Source of the DNA: Hirundichthys speculiger
Taxonomy: Eukaryota; Chordata; Actinopteri; Beloniformes; Exocoetidae
Direction: 5' to 3'
Assembly (NCBI GenBank): GCA_018398805.1
Contig: JAGFBZ010000814.1
Span: forward strand, 682,001 to 746,000
DNA: 64,000 bases
Shown: piece by piece, positions 1 through 21,535 of the stretch
How the letters are laid out: each line of letters begins with the position of its first letter
Numbering within the stretch: position 1 is the stretch's first letter
Notes under the pieces: generated by a model
Seen by the model: only the letters and a program-made list of their open reading frames with translations
The model's database searches: none
Told to the model about the DNA's origin: nothing
Made by a program: the position numbers and the translations under genes

Positions 1-71
1 ATCCATATCTAGTTGATGTTTTTGTTCCAGTCTGCAAAGTGTTATTCTTGAATGCTTCCTTTTCTTTGCAG

Positions 72-637
72 CACTCAAACAAGATTTGGCCCGAAAACAC
101 AAAGATGCTTTACTGGTGTGCAAGCCTCACAACCTTGCACTTCTTAAGTCAAACCAACAAGCAGAGCTTGAGGTAAGAATTACACTTCTGTTACCCAATG
201 GGATGTGGGACTATCATGTGCTTTTTGGTTTACTAACAGCTGTGAGTTGTGTTATCAGGCTTTGGAAGTTCGAGTCCGTGAGGAGCAAAGAATGATGGAT
301 AAGAAAATTGTAGGAGAAATGGATCAAAAAGTAATAGACCAGCAGAACACACTGGAGAAGGCAGGAGTTCCTGGGTTTTACATCACCACCAATCCTCAGG
401 TTAATTTTTCCCACCTGTCCACTGATTTTAGATGCAATGCTTGCAACAAATAATGAATGGATTGGTTAACACAAAACAAAAATGCAACTTTTGATGGGGA
501 TAACTGTACAGCAGATGGTATTGTGTATCCTCACAAGCTTCTTTCATTGTCTGTTTCAGGAGCTAACAATGCAGATGAACCTTCTTGAGCTGATTCTCAA
601 GCTTCAGCAGAAGGAGTCACAGTCTGGACTACTATGA
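72..637 (+). CDS. dgcr6: dgcr6, last three coding exons (partial, 5' end outside window)
   Basis: Three coding exons can be spliced: 72-172 (preceded by an AG at 70-71, entered one base into a codon), 259-399 and 560-637, ending in TGA at 635-637. Donors are GTAAGA and GTTAAT; acceptors are CAG. The product reads [15 protein letters not shown], then [18 protein letters not shown], then [13 protein letters not shown] and [17 protein letters not shown]. This matches the C-terminal half of DGCR6, including its hallmark [25 protein letters not shown] stretch. About 105 residues are present of roughly 200-220 usual for the family. DGCR6 is a small helical protein named for the DiGeorge critical region; its molecular role is poorly defined and no enzymatic motif is visible. 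The tail after LQQKES is only five residues, shorter than in human. Bases 1-71 are intron. Identification is firm. Confidence 0.93.
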
Positions 638-812
638 GAAAGATAATACTATGAGAGAGAAATATTTCTGGTCTGTTACAATGCGAGCTCACGTAATTGT
701 ATGATTGTGAGATCAGCTTTAATGAGCCAACGTGTAGCATTGCTATGTGTAAGAAGTGACAGGTTCACTGCTGATATTTCGTATCTGAACATGCTGAACA
801 CGTTGTTCTTGA

Positions 813-818
813 AATAAA
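813..818 (+). terminator. dgcr6: dgcr6 poly(A) signal
   Basis: AATAAA lies 176 bases after the dgcr6 stop codon and is the first canonical hexamer downstream, so the 3' UTR probably ends at about 830-840, just before a poly-G run. Confidence 0.6.
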
Positions 819-852
819 TATCACCAGTATCACAAGGCTGAGGGGTGTGGCC

Positions 853-875
853 GGGGGGGGGGGGGGGGGGGGGGG
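853..875 (+). repeat. poly-G run (23 G)
   Basis: There are 23 consecutive G directly downstream of the presumed dgcr6 cleavage site. The exact length is uncertain in any assembly. It could form a G-quadruplex. Confidence 0.9.
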
Positions 876-3279
876 TGATGGCTTAAAAGCCAGGTCACAC
901 ATCATGAAACAAGGAATCTCCTTTGTTGAAAATTCTTTGCACATGTTGTACACACGCTTCAAGACACAAAGAGATTAACAGAGATGGCTTTAACTTCTAT
1001 TAATACTGTGACCTTCAAGCAGTAAGATGGGAGTAAAATAAGTTTCTTATTCCTATTTGGAGACATTGTGAGCACAATATTATATTCATTAGCACTTAAG
1101 CTAAATTTTGAGCAGTAATAGTTACTTTTCACTTATTGCCTCCTCCACACAAGATACACACCTGTTTATGGTCTTGTGATGTTGATTCCTCTGTAATGAT
1201 GGTTACTGAAGAAACTGTTCTTAAATATGTTTTTGAAAGAAAAAAAAATCTGTGAAGCTCTTGAATTTTGTCTTCTCTCTCTCTAGATATAAAAATATGC
1301 ACACACGTATATACATAGACACACAAACTCATCACCCACTCACCAAGTCCACCTGACAATAGCTAATCTGCCAATCACATCAGCAACTCCATCTATTCAG
1401 GCATATTGATGTGGTCAAGATGACTTGCTTAACTTGATCCTTTGGATGTGGCTTGGTTGTTGGTGCTTGTCTGAGTATTTTTTTAAAAAACAGCTGATTT
1501 ACTGGAATTTTCACGCATAGCCACCTCTGGTGTTTACAGAGAATGGTCCGAAAAAGAAAATATCACATGGCAGTTGTTTGGATGAAGATACCTTATTGAT
1601 GTGAGAGTTCAGACTGGTTTGAGATGATAGATAACTAACTCTAATAACAATAGAATTAGACAAAAAGGAATTAAAGATTATATTAAGTAAAAATAGTGTG
1701 ATGATAGGTGCAGCATAAAATAAAGCCACAGGAAAACAGTTTTCTAACTTTAAACCTAGCTAGAATTGGGGCACATTTAATATCGACAGGAAGTTTATTG
1801 AAATGGAGAGGAAACAGTGGCTGTGGTCACACCATGCTCCAACTGCAGTTGATGAAGGAGCAGCACACTGGTGTTTAGACTGTATAAAAATAACCTTAGG
1901 ACTTTGATTTCCTTCATTTTCATAAGCTGGTAAACACCCATGTCAGTTTTGTGTTTGTGGTGAAATATTACAAATGTAATGTTTAATTCTAGTCTAATTC
2001 TGGTTATAATGATTAGACTGATTCTTTTGAAATAAAACATAGTGATGACCAGCTCTTATTGTTTAGGATAATGTCCCATCACAACCTCTTGAATCCAAAG
2101 TGTTTACTCACTATTTTATTTAATTTAGACTGAAAAGCAAGAGATAAAATATGACATTTATCAGAATATAGCCGCCTCTCACCATGAGGCTGTTGGTCAT
2201 TTCTTTGATTTTTGCTATTAACAGAACAAATTAATTACAAGTAATTGATTCATTACAGTACCCAAAAGCTGACTGGAGCAGCAAACAGTAAAGACTTGAC
2301 AGAAGAAAAAACAGATTAAAAAAAAACATTACATTCATAAATCCCTTACTAAATGGACTGTATTTATTATACGTAGCACTTTTTAAATCTTGTAAACCTC
2401 TCAAAGCATTTTACATTACAAGCAACATTCACCCATACAACTGCACCCTCTCTGCTCAGTTTTCTGTTGAAATCTAAGCTGTATGTTTTCTACCATCAAT
2501 GCGTCTCAGAAAATGTGGGCTTCAGTGGCTTACCCACTGTGATGCCGGGAATCTAACCAGTTGACTTTTAGGTTGTCAGATAACTGCTCTGCCTTCTGAA
2601 CTGTGGCTGCCAGTATTGATTCTAATGGCCCTTCTTGGAAATAAAACAGTTTGTCATTGGTCGCTGTCCATCACTAAACTACTTCAATTGAAAATTGTAG
2701 CTGAGATGAAGGAGTTGAAGTTAAGTAAGTGAATATATTGTGGTGCAGGTTCCTTGTCTATTGTGGATGCCCTTACCCACCCAATGGATGAAACGTCTGA
2801 TGTCGTTCATCACACAACCCTCCCCTTTTATCCAGGTATGGGACCCCCTTTAGGTTTAAAAATGTGATTTTTAGTGTTCCCCTTCAAGGACAGTTTAACT
2901 TGCGATAGACTAGAACCAAATCGTCTAGCCTTGTTTTATCAAAATTTTAATGACCGTTCATATTTTCCAGTCTCTAGTAATAATAATTTTATAGGTTAGA
3001 CCGATTAATCGGCTGGCTGGTAAGTGACCATTTTTAGCCATTTTAGAATAGTCTCATTGAAATTGGAACTGTCTTTGCCCGTTTTGGTTTAATGCCATCC
3101 ATTCTGTTTAGTTAATGTTTCACTGTTGGTGCCACGTAGATGGTTTACTCTTGTTTACCACTAAGGATCCTTTCACGGTTGGACCTCGGATAATCCCCTG
3201 TTTTGCTACAACATGGGTGGGGCTAGGTGGGGAAAACCTTTCACAGACCTGTTAAAAAGGTGACTGTGCCTTTAAGAGG
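876..3279. other. intergenic region between dgcr6 and slc7a4
   Basis: There is no supported exon here; reading frames are short and AT-rich. The region holds the SINE relic at about 2,345-2,617. A fragment at 3,000-3,015 (CCGATTAATCGGC, itself nearly palindromic) resembles part of a widespread fish repeat but is too short to assign. Confidence 0.6.
2345..2617 (-). mobile_element. degenerate tRNA-derived SINE-like repeat
   Basis: Read on the plus strand, this starts AAATGGACTGTATTTATTAT, passes through CTCAAAGCATTTTACATTAC and ATTCACCCAT, and ends with CCGGGAATCTAACC and GAACTGTGGCTGCC. That order is the familiar interspersed teleost repeat whose minus-strand head looks like a tRNA (GGCAGCCACAGTTCAGAAGGCAGAGCAG, with a decayed B box GGTTAGATTCC). 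The copy is diverged with no evident target-site duplication. The family assignment is from memory of teleost repeats. Confidence 0.6.
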
Positions 3280-3375
3280 CAGCCCAGGCAGTGCGTGTTG
3301 GTTTTATTTCTCATCGGTGCACTTTCAGCTCCATCACTAGATGATGCGCCGGACCCTAGACGGAGAAGAGAGATC
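3280..3375 (+). promoter_or_regulatory. slc7a4: possible slc7a4 upstream promoter / non-coding exon region
   Basis: The coding exon of slc7a4 starts after an acceptor (AG at 4378-4379), so at least one upstream non-coding exon is expected. This stretch is richer in CpG than its surroundings (GCGCCGGACCC, GACGGAG, ACCGCAAGG) and contains a possible donor, AAGG|GTATCT. No TATA box or other decisive promoter element is visible, so this is inference. Confidence 0.25.
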
Positions 3376-4400
3376 CTAAACCGCAAGGGTATCTATTTAT
3401 CCGCTTTGTCCTTTGAGTGTCTTTATGTATCACTGCCTGCGCTTCTTGTTTTGTGAATACGGAGATACTGGGGATGAAATAGTCACACCTTACTCGCGAA
3501 TGGAAAGTGCGATGCAGCGCAGTACGCAGGAGGTAGTTTGGTGCACCAGCGGTCCTCTGTTGCGCTCTTTTCCATTTCGCAATAAATTAATAATGTGGCA
3601 TGCAAAACAGCGCTTGTCCCGTTGATCGTCGCATTCTCCTTTTCACTGTTTGGTCACGGACATATTACTTGAATATGTAATCTAAACAGAGTCATGTTCT
3701 GTATGTCGGCGGTCCTATTTCTGGATGAAATAAGGCGTTACGTAATTATAATGGAGGCATCCCGTCGTCGCCATATGTTTATCAAGGCCAGGACTCGGAT
3801 GTTGCACTACCCGTAGTTAACCTGGAAGAAGAAAAATGAAGCATTTAAGACAAAACATGTCAATCAAGGAAAAGTCATCTTGTTGCGTCATAATTTTTAC
3901 ACACTAGTGATGCCTTTGAGGTGACGTGGACTGAGTGTTCAGGGCAGTGTCTCACACTGGCTTCATGTTTTGAGCCGGGGGTGGGGAGATGTTAAAGTCA
4001 TATAATGGATTAAAAAAAAAAGAAATAGAACTATAAAAAACTATGTGTAAAAATCAAACACTATTTCACATACGCAACTTAAGATCGTGTGTCTGTTTTC
4101 TGTTTTTTTTGTTTGTTTCTCAAGAAAAATAATGTCTTTAAAATGTCTACATTTTAAGTATCCTCAAGTATGGAATGATATATTTTTGTACCACTCTTTT
4201 TTTTCATCACATAGAAAATGATAGAGGTAAGCTCCTTAAGTAGAAACCAGGCATGCTTCCAGAAGAATCAAAATTTAGGTTCCACATGTCTCCTGCAAAA
4301 TATGTCATAAAAGCACAGCTGCAGTAGTCTTTCCTGCTCTCATGTGTGCCTTTTGTAATTATTGTGCTTCATATCGCAGGTCATCCCCGAAAGACAGGTA

Positions 4401-4415
4401 ATGGATCCAGTGTGA
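4401..4415 (+). promoter_or_regulatory. short upstream ORF in slc7a4 leader
   Basis: ATG GAT CCA GTG TGA lies in the same exon, 47 bases before the main slc7a4 start. If the exon begins at 4380 the uORF is in the mRNA and could reduce initiation at the main ATG. Confidence 0.35.
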
Positions 4416-4462
4416 CAGTGACCACACGAATCCACCCAGCTGGCCTGTCTAACACCGTAGCT

Positions 4463-9156
<4,694 letters not shown>

Positions 9157-11125
9157 TGTGTGCCCAGTGTGAGTCGTCACTACAACTGCCTGATCTGTTG
9201 TCTCATAGGCATACTGTATTACTACTATTGTACTTCCTGTATCTCACTCCCTTTAGCATTCCAACGGTCTGTATTTGTTCATCTGCACCACAAGATGAGA
9301 TGCACTTTGTCTTATTGTGAGGCACATGTGTATATCTTTGAATACTCAACTGTACAGTAGAGAGCTTTATTATTGTCCTGTAACTTTCTAGCATCAAAGT
9401 TGTGTTATTATCCTTTCACAACCAGCTCTCTTCTTGCAACTTTGCCAGTTTGTCATAAACCACACGTTCATAGGTTTTATATGGTGCTCTATTTATTACG
9501 ACAGTGGAGTATGGTTTTTAAATATGTCAACACCGCCCAGGAGCTTCAAAAGTCAGCATGTTCTTTTGTGTTCGAAAAAAAAAGTGGAACACAATCAAAA
9601 AATATCTTGAAAGATATATTAAGCAGAGTAAGCTTTTTTTTTTAAAACTTAGTTGTGAGTTTACATATTTTCCTTTTCTCTGATTGTTATCCCTTATGCC
9701 ACATAAGAAACTGCAGGCTTTAACAATTTAAATTTATAAAATCCATCTTCTTCTTTTGGTATGTATAGAATACCCTAATTATATTGGTTTCTGGCAAAGT
9801 ATTTTCAAACTATTTCATGAAATCATCTATCTACATCATCATTATTACTAATTTTCTTGTAACTCATATTTTTCACATATACAGGTTGCATTATCTTAAT
9901 ATTTTCTGTTTTGTCATTGTTGTGTTTGTGTGTTTCTGTTTTTGAGTCATACATTTTACATGTACCTCTTCTAGTCTGTTTCAGTAATTAATGTTTGCCT
10001 TTTAAGTGGCTGAATTCAGTTCCTTGCTTAATCTCCTAAATCTCATCCCATGACCTCGCTCTCTTTTGTGTAGATGATCTTTAGCACTTGAGTGATATTT
10101 TTCCCACGCATTTTTAGACTGCAGTTCTCTCCCGTCTCCCTGTTGGCATGAGATTATATACAGTATGCGCATATCAAAGCACATCGATCGCTGAGGTCAC
10201 ACAATTGACCTTGTGAGAAAACCTGGAGACTAATGAGGTACATTAATGTACAGACAAGCACAAATATGTAAGTGGGAAAAAATATTGGCACGCAAGTTTT
10301 GGTAATTATTTTAAACCTGGGATCTACTTCATCTTTTTGAAGCCTCCGTAATCTCAGCAGATTTGCAGCAATCCACATCAACAGTCTGTTCGTTTGGCCT
10401 GGATTAGAGAAAGCTGCATGTGACAAAATTTACAAAATATGGAAATAACATTCCCTCAGTCTGCACTTGTCCTAAAAAGGTAAAATGACAGTTTTTTTTT
10501 GTATCACATATCTAAAAGCACTTAAAAATGTTAGTTCTGTTGTCATTGATTTCAGTTTGTTTTCACATGATATATAAGAAACCAATGGCCTTAAACACAT
10601 TTTTATCATCATCATGCAGACTCCAAAGCTCTAATAGTCAGTCTGACTGGTTTATCTGTTGAATTTATTTGCCTGTTAGATTAAAAAAAAGAAGAAATAA
10701 TACCTGGAACTTCAGTCTTCATTATAAAACCAAAAAATTCCAAACACAGAAGAGAATGTATCATCATGGGCATTTTGGCATAGTTTCAAAAAGGAGTAAG
10801 GTTCAAGAGAATTTTATACAACTTTGCACAATTTGCAAACTATTGTTAAATTATTTTGTTTCACAGTTATGCTTCTGATGTCAGGGCCAATGACATATAT
10901 TTATACTGTGGTGCTTTTTTTAAGCTGAACGTTCTCTCAACCCTTTCTGTCCTTGTTTGTGCCAGAAAGCACAGCTGTCACTGCACAGATTCTTTTCTTA
11001 CTTCTGAATTGTATTGTGCTTTGTATTTGCACATCAGATGCTCAGATCTTTACGTTATAGTGTATGTCTGTGAAAAATACAAAATATTAAAAAAAATAAA
11101 TAAATGTTTTGAAGCAGCATTCAAA
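9157..11125 (+). other. slc7a4: slc7a4 3' UTR
   Basis: This AT-rich, frame-less sequence after the slc7a4 stop contains no convincing canonical poly(A) hexamer until the overlapping pair at 11,095-11,104. A shorter 3' UTR using a variant hexamer is possible. Confidence 0.5.
11095..11104 (+). terminator. slc7a4: slc7a4 poly(A) signal (double)
   Basis: Two overlapping AATAAA hexamers (AATAAATAAA) are the first clear canonical signals downstream of the slc7a4 stop. Confidence 0.5.
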
Positions 11126-11167
11126 AAAATTTAGATGATGGAGTTATCTTACTGTCAAAGTGTACTC

Positions 11168-11173
11168 TTTATT
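11168..11173 (-). terminator. ccdc157: possible ccdc157 poly(A) signal
   Basis: TTTATT on the plus strand is AATAAA for minus-strand transcripts, about 1.1 kb after the ccdc157 stop. A nearer variant signal (minus-strand ATTAAA at about 11,640-11,645) could be used instead, so this is tentative. Confidence 0.3.
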
Positions 11174-11733
11174 TAACACAACTGTACTCATGGCAGCTCA
11201 ATTTAGTGTCATAGTTAAGCCTCATGATTTGGGATACAAATACAAAAATTAGATATGTGATCCACAGTACATTTGACCCTAATCTCTGTGCACTAAAGTG
11301 TACTTGAAGATTGAATCAGAGGGGTTGGCATACAGGTCTGACGACTCAGCAGTGCATGAATCCTGAGGACCCTACAAGCATTCGTGTTTCCTTGGAAACA
11401 CCCACTATCTACTATTGTTAGAAAGCATACAATGACACAAACACCTCTCTCTGATGTTGGCTGTGTGACGTTCAAGGTTGGACAAACTGCCTGTTTGCTA
11501 ACAAACACGTGATTCATCTGCTGTAAAAGCTGTCCATTCAAACACACCCAGGTTGTTTGAGTAACAGATCATATAACATGAAACCTAATATGCCTTCACC
11601 ACCAATCCTCCACTTCAATATAAACAAAACAGGCCTTCTTTTAATAAATTTGCAGTATGTTTATCAAGGATCTATGCAGCTTTGTATAATGAGAGAAATT
11701 GTGAGAACAGTTTAATTCCACTGTCCAAAAAAT

Positions 11734-12130
<397 letters not shown>

Positions 12131-12261
12131 CATACACACATATATATGGCATATAAGCGTTAATAATAGTGGAGACGAATCTGAGTAAAGTGTTAAGGCT
12201 CTTAGAATTCTTCATTCAAAGCTGTGCACTATCTATTTAAAAATGGTACAGTTCCAGATTT

Positions 12262-16464
<4,203 letters not shown>

Positions 16465-16600
16465 TCAACCACATGAAATTAAAAATTTTAGCGATATTGA
16501 AAGTTGTTTTTCAAATAATATACGGTTCAAATGATCATTTAAACTTTATGTATTCGTCCTGTTATGTGGTTATTTTCAGGTTTGACCAAAAGACGCAGTC

Positions 16601-19600
16601 ATGTCGCCTGGGCCTGTTCAAATAGTTCAGCCGGAGCCCAACAACAAGGTATCACTACAGTTTAACTAATGTCAGCAGTGTGTCCCGCATATTCTGCTAG
16701 TAATTAATGAACAACGAAATGAACTTGTTCTTTATGGTTCCTGCAAATGTTGTCTATATTTTACCATTTTAAAGTTACCAGTGCTAAGAATGTGATCATC
16801 CAGTAACAGCGCAGCATGCTAATTTTGATAGCACCGAGTGAGATCCAGTATTGTCGGCATGACTCGGTTGAGTCTAGAGGCGCATTTAGTCGTTGATAAT
16901 GTGTTGCAATCCTGTGTAAAGTCAATAATACTTAAGTAATCACCAAAGTTATAATATATTGTTGCTGTCCAATGTAAGTCAGTATTATAAAGTGACTGAA
17001 AAGCGACTGTATAAAACTTTAAGAAGCCTTTGACTTAAGATGCTATGTTGTTTAACCACTGTGTTGAGGATGTATGGTGTTCCATAGTATTTTAGTAACT
17101 TTATGAAACTAGCACGGATCTATTTAGGTTGTTCACTCTTTAAGTCACTGGCTCTGATGCTGCTGTCCCTATAGATTACTTCACAGAAGAAAATTAAAAC
17201 TTGTATTGCACTGGTTAACAGCTGTAAATCTTGTCAGCAGAATGATCCACCTCCAGAAGAAACCCCAGCCACTAAACCCATCGTTGGCATCATATACCCA
17301 CCCCCTGAGGTCCGAAATATTGTTGACAAGACAGCCAGCTTTGTTGCTAGGTTGGTTATTCCTTATATGATGGTTATTCCATCTACAGTTCCAGTTGTTT
17401 ATATGTTTTTGGCTGTAATGTAATCTTATTCTTGTCAATTCACAGGAATGGGCCTGAGTTTGAAGCAAGAATCCGTCAGAATGAAATCAACAATCCAAAG
17501 TTCAATTTCCTCAACCCCAATGATCCCTATCATGCTTATTATCGTCACAAAGTTAATGAATTTAAGGAGGGTAAAGCACAGGAGCCGTCTGCTGCAGTGC
17601 CTAAAGTTATGCAGCAGGCTATGCAACAATCTCAGCAGCTTCCTCAAAAGGTAAGTCTTGCCTTTCAGTCTGCTCTGTTGTTAGTTTTAATTTTTATTTT
17701 CCTCTTTTGCAAAGATGATAAATGGTTTGTTTTTAACCATTAATATTTTCTGTTTATCATTAGGTGCAGGTGATTCAGGAGGCTGTTATCCCCAAAGAAC
17801 CACCCCCTGAGTTTGAGTTCATAGCAGATCCTCCATCAATCTCAGCATTTGATCTGGATGTTGTCAAGCTCACTGCCCAGTTTGTTGCTCGCAATGGCCG
17901 TCAGTTTCTCACACAGCTCATGCAGAAGGAACAGAGGAACTACCAGTTTGATTTCCTACGACCACAGCACAGCCTCTTTAACTACTTCACAAAACTGGTT
18001 GAGCAGTACACAAAGGTGACCTAACAAATGGTGCCACACTGATTGCATGTTTTTAGTTTTTATTTTTTTGATGGATGTCGATGATTTACTGTATCTGTAT
18101 TGTACCTCCCAACCTTTAGATTCTGATCCCTCCCAAAGGCCTACTGAACAAACTCAAGAAAGAAGCTGAGAACACAAAAGAGGTTATGGACCAGGTAATT
18201 TCTTTAATGAGAAACCATCAGAATAAGCACTAAATAGAATGTTTTTTGCGTGTTCAATACCTGTTTTATTTCATAAACATCAGGTGAGGTACCGTGTTGA
18301 GTGGGCAAAGTACCAGGAGCGTGAGAGGAAGAAGGAGGAAGAAGAAAGGGAGAAAGAACGAGTAGCCTATGCCCAAATTGACTGGCATGACTTTGTAGTG
18401 GTGGAGACAGTGGATTTCCAGCCCAATGAACAAGGTAGTATAACAACAATTAGAATAAACATGTAAGATCCAAAATGAAGCAAGAATGATTTATCTTTAC
18501 TGGTTTGTTTGTTTCCCAAGGCCACTTCCCTCCACCTACTACTCCAGAGGAACTGGGTGCTCGCATCCTTATCCAGGAGCGTTATGAGAAGTATGGAGAA
18601 AGTGAGGAAGTGGAGATGGAGGTTGAGAGTGAGGATGAGGAGGATGAACGGGAGAATCGGGGTGAAGGCCAAACTTCACAGCCTGATCAAGACACCCAAG
18701 TGCAGGACATGGATGAGGTTAGAACAAGTGTAGTAGTTACCAAGTTGCAATTTATCCAGTTTGGACTAATTTTCGATTAGATATTAAAATTGTTAGTTTG
18801 TTAGTGTTATTAGTTTGATTTTCAGTTTACATTTAACTCAGTTTTTCATTTGTGCAATCCACTGCTTGAAAGAAGTAAAGAACTTCATATATTTTGTTAG
18901 AGGTTCTGGTAACATTATACTGTCGTTTCTTCAGGGATCTGATGACGAGGATGAAAGCATGAAAGCTCCTTTGCCACTAGACAACCCCATGCCACCCCCA
19001 CTGCCTCCAACTCCAGACCATGTTATTATTCGTAAAGACTATGATCCCAAAGGTAACATTTTGCCTCAGATGAGAGAATACCAAGTGGAGAACAAGCTGC
19101 TGCTATGTATAGTTTGTTAAATTGGTACCATCTTTTCCTTTACAGCCTCCAAACCTCAGCCCCCAGTTGCAGCTCCAGATGAGTACCTCATCTCACCAAT
19201 TACTGGTGAGAAGATCCCAGCCAGTAAGATGCAGGAGCATATGCGTATTGGTCTGCTGGATCCACGCTGGCTGGAACAAAGAGACCGCATTATCAGAGAC
19301 AGACAGACAGAGGATGAAGTGTTTGCTCCTGGTTTGGATATTGAGAGCAGCTTGAAACAACTCGCTGAGAGGCGTACTGATATCTTTGGTGTGGAGGAGA
19401 CGGCTATTGGTAAGAAGATTGGCGAAGAAGAAATCCAGAAGCCAGAGGAGAAGGTGAGAACTGTAGAATTTGCACAGTTTGGTTCAGATAATCTCTTGAG
19501 ATCCATGGAAATGAGTCAGAACATTTTTAGTTTTCAAGAAATTCCAGGAAACATTGTTATGTTTATATCCAAAGTGTGTTTTTGTGTCTATACGTTTTGT

Positions 19601-21251
19601 GTTCTTTTTACCTCTTCAGGTCACCTGGGATGGCCACTCTGGAAGCATGGCTCGTACACAACAGGCAGCACAAGCCAACATTACTCTGCAAGAGCAGATT
19701 GAAGCCATTCACAAGGCAAAAGGACTGGTGGGAGAGGATGACACTAAGGAGAAAATTGGCCCAAGCAAGCCAAGTGAAGTTCTTCACCAGCCTCCCATTC
19801 CATCTTCTGCAGTCAGTTTACCTAAACCCACTCCTCCTGTCACAACAGTGCCTCGCCCACCTGTCTCTGTGAGTCGCTGTCTTTAAAAAGAATAAATAAA
19901 CTTTTAATGTGCGTATGTATTTTTTTAAAACTCCCTCATGTGGTTGTTAAACAGGTGGCACCTCCAGTGCGGACCACCCTCTTGTCTGCTGTACCTGTAA
20001 TTCCAAGACCCCCTGTGGCTCCTGTGGTGCGCCTTGCTCCAGGACAGGTTATAGCATCGATGCCTCCCATGATTCCTGCTCCCCGCATCAACGTGGTTCC
20101 CATGCCCCCATCAGCACCCCACGTCATGGCTCCCCGACCACCACCAATGGTTGTTCCAACAGGTAAGATAAAGGGTTCCAAACACATACTTTCCCATTAA
20201 ATATTGATTATTTAGGAAACATATTTTTTAACTTCTAAAGTGAACCTTTCTTGCACATCATTCCCTCTTACATTTTTTTTTTAAACATTCAAACAACCTA
20301 TTTCTTCTTCCAGCATTTGTTCCTGCTCCTCCAGTACCACAGCCACCAAGCAGTGCCCCTGCGCCACCTGCTCATCCACCCCCTCCACATGAGGATGAAC
20401 CAGTCAGCAAGAAGATGAAGACAGAGGACAACCTCATCCCAGAGGATGAGTTCCTTCGTAGAAACAAGGTTTGTTGGAGCAGCAATGAATGATGCATACG
20501 ATGGGTTACAATTTATTACATTTGTAAACGAGCAATGCCGCTGGCTCATTTCCTATACAGTGGCACACTGACTTAGTTTAACCAAAATTCTATGTAAAGC
20601 ATTTAAGTCTGTACCTTGAAAATGGGCCTCTTCAAAGTAATGTACTTGTCAGTAGATAAATAATTTACTGATGACTTGTGCATATAAAGTGCATAACACC
20701 TAAGCTATCTTCACTGAACTATCATATTTTAAACCATGCTTTATTAATGGTTTGTTTACATCCTCAGGGTCCTGTGGCAGTTAAAGTGCAGGTCCCCAAC
20801 ATGCAGGATAAGAGTGAATGGAAGCTGAATGGCCAAGTGCTGAATTTCACTGTGCCACTCACAGACCAGGTATGCAAGTGTTTGGCTATCTTTGTTCAGT
20901 TTTCTTTTTTTCCTCTTTTTGTTAAGTGATTGCAAATGCACCTGCTCCAATGTTAAGAATGTGCAAATGCGATGTCTTCTCAGGTGTCTGTTATCAAAGT
21001 CAAAATCCATGAAGCTACAGGCATGCCAGCTGGTAAACAAAGTTACAGTACGAGGTAATTATTTTTCTTTCCGTTTATGCTCATTTGAGTCATGTAATTA
21101 TTATCTGGAATTAATCTAAATGACTTGTGTTACTATTTTATTTTTGTAGGGCATTTTCATTAAGGATTCCAACTCCCTGGCTTATTACAACATGACCAAC
21201 GGATCGATCATTCATTTGGCTCTGAAGGAGAGAGGAGGAAGAAAGAAATGA
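16601..21251 (+). CDS. sf3a1: splicing factor 3A subunit 1 (SF3A1), fifteen coding exons, one-base frame break in exon 15
   Basis: Coding exons are 16601-16648, 17238-17350, 17446-17650, 17764-18015, 18120-18194, 18284-18434, 18521-18717, 18935-19052, 19146-19453, 19620-19868, 19955-20162, 20314-20468, 20768-20869, 20984-21054 and 21150-21251; numbered with the non-coding exon as 1, these are exons 2-16. About 784 residues are encoded (human 793). SF3A1 is the SF3a120 subunit of U2 snRNP, acting in branch-site recognition and spliceosome assembly in the nucleus. Two SURP modules lie at about residues 30-95 (GIIYPPPEVRNIVDKTASFV) and 148-205 (FDLDVVKLTAQFVARNGRQF). Acidic and proline-rich stretches follow, and a C-terminal ubiquitin-like domain begins at about 694 (GPVAVKVQVPNMQDKSEWKL). 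The protein ends RGGRKK. The exon at 20,984-21,054 is one base short: expected KQKLQYE reads KQSYSTR, and as printed translation stops early in the last exon. All other junctions are in phase. Confidence 0.95.
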
Positions 21252-21511
21252 GCCATGCTGCATGAAGGAAATCATGTTCTGTCATGTTCTAATCCTGTCA
21301 TGTTATTTTAGTTTAATGGTCATTTTTGGAATTGTATTGTCATTTTCATACACTTGATTGTGAAGTGCATGTTTTTCTCAAATAGTAAAAGAATTATACA
21401 CTTTATGGAAGCCATTTGATTGAACTCTTGATTTGTTTATAATGATGGGCATGGATTTACATATACATGTATTGTAAGAATGTGAAGAACCATTCATTGA
21501 CCATTCATTTA

Positions 21512-21517
21512 AATAAA
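21512..21517 (+). terminator. sf3a1: sf3a1 poly(A) signal
   Basis: AATAAA lies about 260 bases after the sf3a1 stop and is the first canonical hexamer, placing the mRNA end near 21,535. Confidence 0.65.
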
Positions 21518-21535
21518 CGGGGGGAAAAATTACAT

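Noticed and set aside
20480..20590. Possible box C/D-like snoRNA in an sf3a1 intron (ATGATG ... CTGA)
   Set aside because: Box C is imperfect and there is no terminal stem.
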